Source: Symbiodinium kawagutii (taxonomy: Eukaryota; Sar; Dinophyceae; Suessiales; Symbiodiniaceae). Taken from it: DNA of 64,000 nucleotides. This document shows positions 1 to 7,511 of this stretch, piece after piece. Position 1 is the first letter of the stretch; the number at the start of each line of letters is the position of its first letter. The position numbers and the translations under genes were made by a program. The DNA is taken from the NCBI GenBank assembly GCA_009767595.1, contig VSDK01011562.1, positions 78,006-142,005 on the forward strand, in the 5' to 3' direction. The notes under the pieces were generated by a model that was not told where the DNA came from, searched no databases, and worked only from the letters and a program-made list of their open reading frames with translations.

Positions 1-446
1 CCATCTTGTAAAAGGCGACGGATTTGAGGAGTATGCCACACCATTGAAGATGCAGGATTTTCGAGGTATGCGCTCTTTCCCGTTTTCAAACACTTCTTGA
101 GTAAACGAATGGTGAGAAAAAACATCATGTTTGCACGAAACACAGTCTGGGCATCTTTATGGGAGAGATTGGGCAAACCAAAAATGTACTCACGTGTGTT
201 GCGCAACGGTTTTGGCATTTTGGACCACCACGGTGCCCGCCTAGCTCTGCTCCAAGAGTTGCAAGGGAGGTCAACTCCATAGCAGTCAAAAAATTCAAAG
301 TTGCGAAACACATCTTGCCAGTTGGAAGCTTTGCTAAGATCATTGCTAGGAGAGTCCTCATAGTCAATGACACAAGCACTGCCGCCAGCTGCACAGAAAC
401 ACTTTGCAGGGTTGCCCACTCCACCAAAAAGACTTAACATCTTCAT
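1..446 (-). CDS. Cytosine-methyltransferase-like domain of the retroelement (partial, runs off the left edge)
   Basis: An open minus-strand frame starts at ATG 446 and is still open at base 1, so only the first ~148 residues are here. Three methyltransferase-type motifs appear in order: LSLFGGVGNPA near the start (motif I, SAM-binding loop), LPCNSWSRAR (Pro-Cys of motif IV) and YLENPASSMVW (motif VI-like, Glu-Asn-Pro). The start overlaps the recombinase stop as ATGA, the usual geometry for termination-reinitiation. The same frame is open upstream through the whole recombinase and RNase H regions, so it could instead be the tail of a longer polyprotein. Methyltransferase domains captured by dinoflagellate retrotransposons have been described, which supports the call. 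PC here is followed by NSWS rather than the usual Q. Activity and base specificity are unknown. Confidence 0.65.
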   Translation of the reverse strand, partial: MKMLSLFGGVGNPAKCFCAAGGSACVIDYEDSPSNDLSKASNWQDVFRNFEFFDCYGVDLPCNSWSRARRAPWWSKMPKPLRNTREYIFGLPNLSHKDAQTVFRANMMFFLTIRLLKKCLKTGKSAYLENPASSMVWHTPQIRRLLQD

Positions 447-1774
447 GCTTTGAAATGCTCTTGCGCCGCTGTTCGCACTGTGCGAGGAAGCGGCACTTTC
501 CCACCTTGGAAGTACTTTGTGAAATTCTGGCGCAACTCTTCTCCCAGGGCCAGGTACTTGTCGCTCACCGAGTTGATGGCTTGTTGCAACCTGCCTGGTT
601 TGTCGTAGATTCTTGCACTTGCGTCTGCTGCCCATCTTCCCCTCCTTTGAATCGCCTGAACACTGCGCAGACGAAGAAGGTGGTCTCGAGAGGCTCCGCC
701 GTGACGATTTTGGTATGGAGATTGCGCTATGCTCTCCACCCCTAAGCTTCGGACACTGGCCCTCCAAACCTTCAAATACTGGCTGGCATTGAAGTTCCAA
801 AGAGGGCAATCGGTTCCAAACTTCTTCTCCTTGCGCTCCGCCATCTGCACAACCAAAGGCCCCAGGCACAGCATGCGGGTGTCGTCCATGATCAACACTT
901 CGTCGTAGATTCCTGTTTTGCTCCCTTCCTGTCTCTCGAAAGGGCTCAAGATGATCACATCGTGACCATAATGCTGATTCCTGGGCACAACATCCGCAAC
1001 TTGAACCCGCAAAAGTTCCCCAGGCCTTGCATAGGTTGAGAAAGAGATCTCGTTGTACAGCGACATCTCCGGCCATCCCATTGCCAGCATCACTGCACTG
1101 ATCGCACTCTTCACGAACTCTATCATAGGCAGGCGCGTTTGCGCCGGTGCAAGTTTTCTCCACCCCTTCATGGCCCGCCGAAAACGAGGGAGATGTAGTT
1201 CGCCTTGGCGTGCTGCTTCGGGCCGCTCGTAGTCTAGAGCGGCTTTGAGTTTCTCTCCGGCATTGTGGCCATCTCCCTGCAGGAAGAGAAAGTCTGCGTA
1301 GTCGCACAAGGCTTCGTCCAACTCCTTCTCGTCCGAGACGGGCAACTGGAAGTGAGCGACGAAAAGGTAAAACTGCTCTAGCCTCTTCGCATAGTCCCTC
1401 CGTTGTGGAGCTTTCACACTTCCAATCTCCAGGATGGACCTCTCTCCTCTGGTTGCTCTCAACTTCTTTTCGTACTTCCTTTGTCTCTCTTTGGCTTTCT
1501 TCCGTTTCTGGGCTACGGACTGAATCAGCACTCGCAAGCTCTGGTCTATGGGTTTCCTGCCTTGCCTCTCCTTCATCCACGAAGGACTTCTGCTTCTTCC
1601 CCGACTCGAAACTTCTACTCGGTCGGGGCTCTTGATCCGAGCATTGGCCAATCTCACCTCCTGTTTGCTGAAGACCTTGACCACTCGCTTCTTGGCAGAA
1701 GCTGAAGGTTTTGCTGCGCCCAGGTGACCCACCTTTCCCATGTGGTTCCCAGGCTCTGCTATCGTGATCCGCAA
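443..1774 (-). CDS. DIRS-type tyrosine recombinase (integrase) of the retroelement
   Basis: A complete 443-residue ORF. The C-terminal half carries the tyrosine-recombinase catalytic set: Arg250 in STYARPGELLRV, Lys286 in SKTGIYDE, Arg357 in PYQNRHGGASRD (Tyr354 sits where most families have His of HxxR), Trp381 in RRGRW and the probable nucleophile Tyr390 in ARIYDKPGRL. The N-terminal ~115 residues are basic and low in complexity; the middle resembles an arm-binding/SAM-like helical domain. In DIRS elements this enzyme inserts a circular cDNA without a DDE integrase. The frame is intact and all residues of the active site can be assigned, so the protein could be functional. It lies downstream of RNase H and ends in ATGA, overlapping the methyltransferase-like start. 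The N-terminus overlaps the RNase H end in another frame. Confidence 0.85.
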   Translation of the reverse strand: MRITIAEPGNHMGKVGHLGAAKPSASAKKRVVKVFSKQEVRLANARIKSPDRVEVSSRGRSRSPSWMKERQGRKPIDQSLRVLIQSVAQKRKKAKERQRKYEKKLRATRGERSILEIGSVKAPQRRDYAKRLEQFYLFVAHFQLPVSDEKELDEALCDYADFLFLQGDGHNAGEKLKAALDYERPEAARQGELHLPRFRRAMKGWRKLAPAQTRLPMIEFVKSAISAVMLAMGWPEMSLYNEISFSTYARPGELLRVQVADVVPRNQHYGHDVIILSPFERQEGSKTGIYDEVLIMDDTRMLCLGPLVVQMAERKEKKFGTDCPLWNFNASQYLKVWRASVRSLGVESIAQSPYQNRHGGASRDHLLRLRSVQAIQRRGRWAADASARIYDKPGRLQQAINSVSDKYLALGEELRQNFTKYFQGGKVPLPRTVRTAAQEHFKA

Positions 1775-2395
1775 CGTTCCATTCCGAGGGGACCCATCTC
1801 ACTGAGAGCCGAATACCAGAAGCTAAAGTGTGTGCAGCTATGCGGCGTATGATATGCAAAAGACCAAAGCTGTGACACCTACCCTTCTGTATAGCCAACA
1901 CGACCCCCATGTTGTCATTGAAGATGAGAATGCGGCGACCATGTCTGTGACGATCTCGGCATCGATGTTTGACAGCCCCAAGTATGCTTCTAGCTTCAAT
2001 AAGATGTACTGGTTCTTTGTGATGTATGCGTGAGTTCCAAAGTTTCTTCCAACGCTCCCCAGCCATGATAGTTTTTGGTACAGTAGGAAACCGTTCATCA
2101 GCTATCATAGTTTGAGGTACTCTTCCATCAACTTGAGGTAGAACCGTGGCTACATCACTGAAGGGATCCCCAAAACGAACAACATCTCGCGGTGCAGCTC
2201 TCTGTCCTCCGTCCAGCTTGAAGCGCCAGCGCTCATCATGCCGGCCCACTGCAGCAGCTGCAGCCGCATCCATGTCCCCCTCCATGACGGCGTAACCTGT
2301 CAGACACGCATCAGTGCAAAGGGGGCGGTCGTCCCAGGGAGAGAACATGTCGACTATACCCAGGGGCATCCCATAGTCTGGTCTTCTTCTTGTAG
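1740..2395 (-). CDS. Retroelement RNase H domain
   Basis: Minus-strand open frame, in a different phase from the RT segment just upstream. It reads PWDDRPLCTDACLTGYAV (first catalytic Asp), then HLIEARSILGA (Glu), ILIFNDNMGVVLAIQKGR (Asp), and RWVPSEWNVADHDSRAW close to base 1765 (last Asp/His region). That order matches RNase H of dinoflagellate DIRS-like elements, which degrades the RNA strand of the RNA-cDNA hybrid. The switch from the RT frame to this one lies near 2350-2395, so one indel or a frameshift is needed to join them. The frame has no stop and continues through the recombinase region to the left edge of the window; the part past about 1740 is assigned to the recombinase on the other frame. 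Confidence 0.7.
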
Positions 2396-3147
2396 GACTG
2401 CTCAATAAAGGTATAACTATATCGAAGGATGCCCATAAGACCACGATGCAACAGCGACCTAACCGTGATGTGACCCACTATCACTTGAAGTTGTTCCCCA
2501 GTTATGTAAGGTCGTGACACCAACGCAGCTAAAGCTTTGTCCAGTCTCCAGTCCCTCTTGGGTGTTGGTTGTACCAGTCCCGACAAACCGTTGACGCGAA
2601 CTCCAAGGCTTTCAGCTAAAGTGACACCCTCCAACTCTTCGTGTGTATCCAAACCATGCTGATGAAGTGTGGACATGACAGCTCGTTGATCTTCTAATAC
2701 TTTCTCACGGCTAACACCCACATGGTTATTGTTGTCGGCATAGATCAGCATGGCACTGCTATGCTCGCCCTTCTCCTCTGCAAAGCCAAGCACCGGCGCT
2801 GCAGCTCTGTCCCGCAGCAAAGGGACACCAGGCGCAGATCTCCTGGCAAGCTCGCAGTGTGCTTCGTGTGCTAAGTGAAAGGACCATGCGAACCCCATCG
2901 GAAGCACTCTCATGCACGGATAAATGGGTGAAGCGTTGTGGTCTCGGATAGTGGCAAACTCTTCAGGGAGGTAGCCCAACTCATTCTTTAAAAGCTCATC
3001 ATCTACAGCAGGCAAAGAAAAATATTCCCCCAGCTTACGAGTGATCTTCAACCTGTAGAAAAAATCCTTGACGTCTTCTTGTGAAATAAAAAGGTGGCCC
3101 CGATCATCTCCATGCTCATTGTGTGCTTCAAGCCTACTCCAAGTCTC
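2311..3147 (-). CDS. Retroelement reverse transcriptase, palm/thumb part
   Basis: Reading from 3147 the frame gives ETWSRLEAH, then VKDFFYRLKITRKLGEYF (RT motif A region), LPMGFAWSFHLAHEAH (motif B) and MLIYADNNNHVGVS (motif C, YADN in place of YxDD). The motif order is that of a DIRS/Ty3-like reverse transcriptase. The N-terminal fingers are on a different frame at 3147-4049: the upstream frame stops exactly where this frame picks up the expected sequence, indicating a single-base-type frameshift near 3147. The frame ends at 2311, after a second shift into the RNase H frame. As it stands the polymerase cannot be read through without two compensating shifts, so this copy is probably dead or mis-assembled here. 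Confidence 0.75.
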   Translation of the reverse strand, partial: ETWSRLEAHNEHGDDRGHLFISQEDVKDFFYRLKITRKLGEYFSLPAVDDELLKNELGYLPEEFATIRDHNASPIYPCMRVLPMGFAWSFHLAHEAHCELARRSAPGVPLLRDRAAAPVLGFAEEKGEHSSAMLIYADNNNHVGVSREKVLEDQRAVMSTLHQHGLDTHEELEGVTLAESLGVRVNGLSGLVQPTPKRDWRLDKALAALVSRPYITGEQLQVIVGHITVRSLLHRGLMGILRYSYTFIEQSYKKKTRLWDAPGYSRHVLSLGRPPPLH

Positions 3148-4049
3148 TATATGCTTCCCAAAACAGTTGAAGGAGGTTCCCGAAAAAGTCGATTGGTTCT
3201 TCTGGCATCTATGATAAGCCGCTGCTTTCCACTCTTCTTTGAAACCATGAAAACTCCAACTTGTGAACGAGGGGAGATAGTGAAGTAGAGGAGGTTGCAG
3301 CGAACAAGATCAGCAATGAAGGCATGGTAGGCTCGAGGATGATTAGATAACTTGGGATCCATGTACATGTCATTCTCAAAGCCCTTCTCTTGTTCCCCCG
3401 CGATCTCTTCTGAACTCAAAAGCATGTGCTCTTCAAAACGCTCGAGGACCTGTTTTTCTCTCTCTGGCAGCATCTGAGAAAGTTCAGCTGGTTCCCCCTG
3501 CCCAAAAGGCAAGGACAGCTGCTCCCGAACATAGCTCGCCAATTGCCCTGGACTATCAGCAACCTCGTAGGCTCCTGATGCCTTACCACGCAGCAGCTGC
3601 CGAAGCGCTGCCTGCTCTGACTCCTGAAAAACTGCGGGAGGACGTTGCTCATGTTTCTGTGCAATCCCCCGCAGAGCCTCACGTTGTGCAGCATTCATAG
3701 GATAGGAAGGCCACCTAGCTTCATCTCTAAAACCAGCAAGGTAGTTGAGTGCGGACACAGAATCCCTCGCCCGTTCCAGGAGGCCACGACGACGTGTAAC
3801 ACGTTGCCTTGACCTACGTGAAGACAAAGAGGCCACTTCTCCCGGAAAGCCTTCGTCCACCGGAAGGGGTAGAGGCAAAAGGTCCCCAAACCGGGCCGTT
3901 GCGGCATTGGAAAATTGGTGAATGCCAAAAACAGTGTCATCCACACCTCGGGCACCCTCAAGGCGTGGACCACTCTCAGGCCTAGGGTTTCTCAGGGGCC
4001 TTCTCCTTGTTGGCCCCGTTGTTCTTGCCTCCTCCTTTGCCTGGATCAC
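3147..4049 (-). CDS. Retroelement pol N-terminus with RT fingers
   Basis: A 300-residue frame. Its last ~60 residues, SQVGVFMVSKKSGKQRLIID followed by ARRTNRLF, match the fingers/motif 1-2 region of reverse transcriptases (the conserved KK.GK.RLI.D pattern). The first ~200 residues are Arg/Glu-rich linker without a recognised domain. It overlaps the gag-like ORF by 68 bases in another frame, so translation may use a frameshift or reinitiation. The frame stops at 3147 and the RT continues in the -/+1 frame (see 2311-3147). Confidence 0.7.
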   Translation of the reverse strand: MIQAKEEARTTGPTRRRPLRNPRPESGPRLEGARGVDDTVFGIHQFSNAATARFGDLLPLPLPVDEGFPGEVASLSSRRSRQRVTRRRGLLERARDSVSALNYLAGFRDEARWPSYPMNAAQREALRGIAQKHEQRPPAVFQESEQAALRQLLRGKASGAYEVADSPGQLASYVREQLSLPFGQGEPAELSQMLPEREKQVLERFEEHMLLSSEEIAGEQEKGFENDMYMDPKLSNHPRAYHAFIADLVRCNLLYFTISPRSQVGVFMVSKKSGKQRLIIDARRTNRLFREPPSTVLGSI

Positions 4050-5235
4050 CTCGAAGGTGCTTACGCTCCTCTGCAGCTAGCCTGGTCTGCTTCAAGATCT
4101 CTGCTTTGGCTGCTTGTCTTCGTGCTGCATGCTGTTGGAGTGCGGGGTCAATCAGGCTACCATCTGGGGCCTCTTTGACTCCCAAAAACTCCTCCGCCCC
4201 CTCGTACGATGGGGTGTCGGGTCGGCCTTGGTGTGCATGCTCAATCAAAGTACGACGACGGTTCATCGATTCAGCACACGCAAGCCCCCCAGCATTCAGC
4301 TGATCATAGCAAACCAAGTAGTTCAGGCTCCTGCAAATGGCTGCATGCTCATGTACACTTCGATCGGAATGTCTGACCCCACTCTTCCGAAGCCATGATT
4401 CATGATGTTGGACAAAATCCATGCTCATGCGGCGTAGCTGCCGCATGTCATGCACTATGGTTCGAGGGCCGGCCAAAGGAAAATCCTCGTAATCGACTTC
4501 CTCCATCTCCGGCACCGCTTCATGGATTGTGCGCCAACGTTCTTCAGAAGAATCAAACATGACAGGAAGGATGCGAACATCTTTACTATCACTAGCCATG
4601 GGTTCAGGACTGATCACTTTCAAACTCTTTTGAACTGCACCTATCTCATTGGGATTGACAGCACGAGTGAGTATCTCTTCGTCCCCAAAAGAAAAGAGGT
4701 GGAAAATCTTGGCACCCAAAATCACCCGCGAAGCATCCCGCGGTGGCTCACGCTCTTCGCCCAAACTGCCTCCACCAGAGCGGTAGACGACCAAATGGAT
4801 CTGATCGCCCGAGTCAACATCGGTTCGAGGTGCTGCCGCAGGCCGTGGAACTTGCTCATCACTGCGACCATGCAAACGGCGGCCCCCATGTCTCCTGTCA
4901 GCAACCCGGGCAAGGCGGTGAACCTCATCGGACGTAAACTCTCCATAACCAGAATGCTTGGGAAGATATGTACCCCTTTCTCGCACCCCTGCAGGCAAAC
5001 GACCCATATCCATCTTCTTGATCTCCGTGTAAGTATCACCAAGAACCAGAGTAGTATCTTGTACATCACGATCAGGAGTTACAACACAAACATCATCTTG
5101 TTGATGGCATCTGAGAACCATTCGCCAATGCAATAGAGCTGGATCATCCTTGAAGCGCACGAGCACGCAATCTTGCGCTAGCCAATTCTTCACTGCTGGT
5201 TCCCCCATGGCTGGTCTCCCTAGAGAGTACGGCAA
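3982..5235 (-). CDS. Gag-like ORF of the retroelement
   Basis: A 417-residue intact ORF directly upstream of pol on the minus strand. The central part contains YEDFPLAGPRTIVHDMRQ and a long helical segment with SLNYLVCYDQLNAGG; the tail is Lys/Gly/Glu-rich. There is no CCHC zinc knuckle. I recognise the general pattern (W..I/F.DWPL.GPRT..., then YDQLN) as the gag-position protein of dinoflagellate retroelements, but from memory only. Position, length and the short overlap with pol support a structural, nucleic-acid-coating role. It overlaps the small membrane ORF by ~90 bases at its N-terminus. Confidence 0.6.
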   Translation of the reverse strand: MPYSLGRPAMGEPAVKNWLAQDCVLVRFKDDPALLHWRMVLRCHQQDDVCVVTPDRDVQDTTLVLGDTYTEIKKMDMGRLPAGVRERGTYLPKHSGYGEFTSDEVHRLARVADRRHGGRRLHGRSDEQVPRPAAAPRTDVDSGDQIHLVVYRSGGGSLGEEREPPRDASRVILGAKIFHLFSFGDEEILTRAVNPNEIGAVQKSLKVISPEPMASDSKDVRILPVMFDSSEERWRTIHEAVPEMEEVDYEDFPLAGPRTIVHDMRQLRRMSMDFVQHHESWLRKSGVRHSDRSVHEHAAICRSLNYLVCYDQLNAGGLACAESMNRRRTLIEHAHQGRPDTPSYEGAEEFLGVKEAPDGSLIDPALQQHAARRQAAKAEILKQTRLAAEERKHLRGDPGKGGGKNNGANKEKAPEKP

Positions 5236-5569
5236 CTGGCAGCCACTGAGATTTCACTGGATCACCACGGACCACCTCTGTCTTGGAGGCCCGGACCACC
5301 CAAAGTAAAACCAAACCCAGTGTCACCAAAGCCCCAAAGAGAAATCCAACCAGTGCAGAAAGCCAATCCCAGGATGGAGCAGGCTTGCTAAGAGCCTCGG
5401 ACAACCTGTGATGGCAATGGCCAACCTGGTCTTGCAGCCAGGCTTGCGCACTCTGACACGCACCCTCTTCGACCAAGGCCTTTGCACGACGACTTTCCGC
5501 TGCCCAGGAGCCAAGGACCCTGAGTGCGTCCACCGCCAAAGCCCTGGCCACCTCTTGCCAGGCGCCCAT
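5144..5569 (-). CDS. Small single-pass membrane ORF at the 5' end of the retroelement
   Basis: The frame is open from 5701, but the codon at 5569 (MGAWQEVARALAVDAL) is the likely start because upstream residues look like untranslated sequence. About 141 residues: an Ala/Arg-rich helical N-terminus, one hydrophobic segment SALVGFLFGALVTLGLVLLW followed by VVRASK, and a short cytosolic tail. It precedes and overlaps the gag-like ORF, so it belongs to the element by position. Its role is unknown. Confidence 0.45.
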   Translation of the reverse strand: MGAWQEVARALAVDALRVLGSWAAESRRAKALVEEGACQSAQAWLQDQVGHCHHRLSEALSKPAPSWDWLSALVGFLFGALVTLGLVLLWVVRASKTEVVRGDPVKSQWLPVAVLSRETSHGGTSSEELASARLRARALQG

Positions 5570-5701
5570 GGAAACCCCTATGCTGAGATTCCTTGAGAGT
5601 AATGTTACAGGTGACAGAAAGGTCAGGCTACAGCAACACAGTCTTTGACTTAGATGCACATACAGGGTAGTTATACTATAATACAAGTTCAGATGCTGCA
5701 C

Positions 5702-7370
5702 AAGAACCCATAGATTCCATATATTCAGGAAGCTCAGAGGCTTTATAAACTATTATTGCCATAACCCATTGCTACCATTGTATGTAATATAAAACCTTAA
5801 AATTATATCTGAATTGTTAAATTTTCACCGCTCACAACAAGCCCCTCTCTATATTATATAGGTTTACATTAAATTATATTATATTAAATTATATTATATT
5901 ATATTATATTAAATTAAATTATATTACATTATATTATATTATATTATACATTGTATTATCCATTAAATGATATGATATTATATTATATTGAATCAAATTA
6001 TATTTTATTATATTATACATGATATTTTACATAATATGATATGATATTATATTATATTATACATTGTATGATATAGTAATTTATTATATTATATCATATT
6101 AAAGTCATGGTATCATATAGTGGCATAATGTGACATATGAGTTTCAGAGCTGTATCTCCGCTGAAATTTCAGGTGTAAGGAGTCAAGGCTTGTGCCGCTC
6201 TGCCTCCAACACATCGCAAAGGTTTACATGGCCAGGTAACGCCTTCGATAGCAAAAGGTTCCAGAGACTTCCCGGGCCCATGCAGTCCCTCAACCCAGTA
6301 TCAGCCTTTTAAGATGCCAAAATCTTTCAAGTTTCTGAGGTCAAATGCATCCCATGTTTGGAAGTCGTCTCCCCTCATTCAACATCAACTTCGGCAACTA
6401 CAGAAAAGTTACAGAAACATGAAGGAGCGAAGCAGCCACATCCGGCCTTCGCTTAAAAACCATCCTTCATTTTTGCAGGCTCTTTAGTCCATGTTACATA
6501 CAATGTTCCATTCCCACATCAATGAATGCGATGAAAGTTGAAGTCGTGCTATGTCCTGAGCTACCGTCAGTCAACGTGCTTATTGTGTGATCAATGGCAT
6601 TAAGCTCCTCTGCAAAGAGCATCACCGAGCAGGCTGCCTCAGTAAAGGGTCAACAAGATTTGCTTGTTCTGCTTGGCAAGACCTGTCTGACTCCGTCCAA
6701 GAAATGACATCCATGCCATGGCCTGTCACTACTCGATACAGCGATAATGAATCCCAATTTATGTCTGGTTCCAAACTTAGGATAAACAAAGTTTGAACAA
6801 CGTAATAGACTTAAAGCAATCATTTACTCATGGTGTTCAGTTCTTTGCTTCCTTCAGGAAGCGACCGGGGCATCAAAGCGCCGTGGGTTTGAACACCTCC
6901 AACTCCTTGCAAATTGGTGAGCGCGGTGCCATGCGGATTGTGGTTGGGAGAACAAACATAATGATTCCATATCAATCTATGTATGGATTCCATATAATTC
7001 AGAAATCATTTATATAACGATTTCGCATGACTTGTATAACTCAACTTGAGAACTCTGTTCTCGAGGCTATGCAAAGGTTCTGAAGGATGGTGCAGTTAGT
7101 TCATTTTGAAGAAGGGTATTCATCCCGGAGTATCCCGAAGTCCCATCCAATGGCGTTTTCGACCCCAACGCATTCTTGCCGCAAACTCTTCAATGGTAGT
7201 GTTTGTGAAAAAATAGACCAAGAAAATCTGCAAAAAGTGTTACACCAGCATTTCGAACAAGGCAAAGTGCGCGATCTTTGGGGACTCATGAGAATGTATA
7301 GAAACACCGGTTTTTATCAGGGCTTTATTAAACATCTAATTTTTTTCATGCTATGGTGATGATCAGCCTC
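5702..7370. other. Non-coding; AT-rich stretch then unremarkable DNA
   Basis: No coding region can be supported. The first part is AT-rich repeat (separate entry 5860-6115). The rest has only short open frames without codon structure, motifs or splice-like context. Confidence 0.5.
5860..6115. repeat. AT-rich degenerate pentamer repeat (ATTAT/AAATT)
   Basis: A run of imperfect TATTA/ATATT units (for example repeated attatattatatt blocks) interspersed with aaatt and tgatat. It lies about 160 bp beyond the last codon frame of the retroelement. Confidence 0.85.
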
Positions 7371-7371
7371 A

Positions 7372-7511
7372 ACCGTCATCATCCTTCTACGTCATCATCA
7401 TTGCCGCCACCACCAGCATCATTATCATCCTTATCCGTCATCACCACCACCACCGCCGTCATCGTCGTCGTCGTCGTCATCATCATCATCGTCGTCATCA
7501 TCATCAATACT
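7372..7511. repeat. CAT/CGT/CAC trinucleotide repeat
   Basis: An imperfect triplet array: catcat, ccaccacc, cgtcgtcgtcgtcgtcatcatcat and so on. It has no stable coding context and is best read as a microsatellite. Confidence 0.85.

Larger units (their letters stand above)
1..5701 (-). mobile_element. DIRS-like (tyrosine-recombinase) retrotransposon, left end missing
   Basis: Ordered on the minus strand: membrane ORF, gag-like, RT, RNase H, tyrosine recombinase, methyltransferase-like domain. This is the gene order of a DIRS-class element, with a tyrosine recombinase instead of a DDE integrase. The element continues beyond base 1, so terminal repeats cannot be seen; the right boundary is placed near 5.7 kb, where coding ends and AT-rich repeat DNA starts. 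I found no direct repeat at that boundary. Recombinase and gag frames are intact, but the polymerase is broken by two frame changes (near 3147 and near 2350-2395), which points to a recently inactivated copy or to sequencing errors. Confidence 0.75.

Noticed and set aside
1405..1705. Plus-strand frames of 76 and 100 codons within the recombinase
   Set aside because: Antisense shadows of the recombinase N-terminal region.
4450..5136. 228-codon plus-strand frame
   Set aside because: Antisense shadow of the gag-like ORF of the retroelement.
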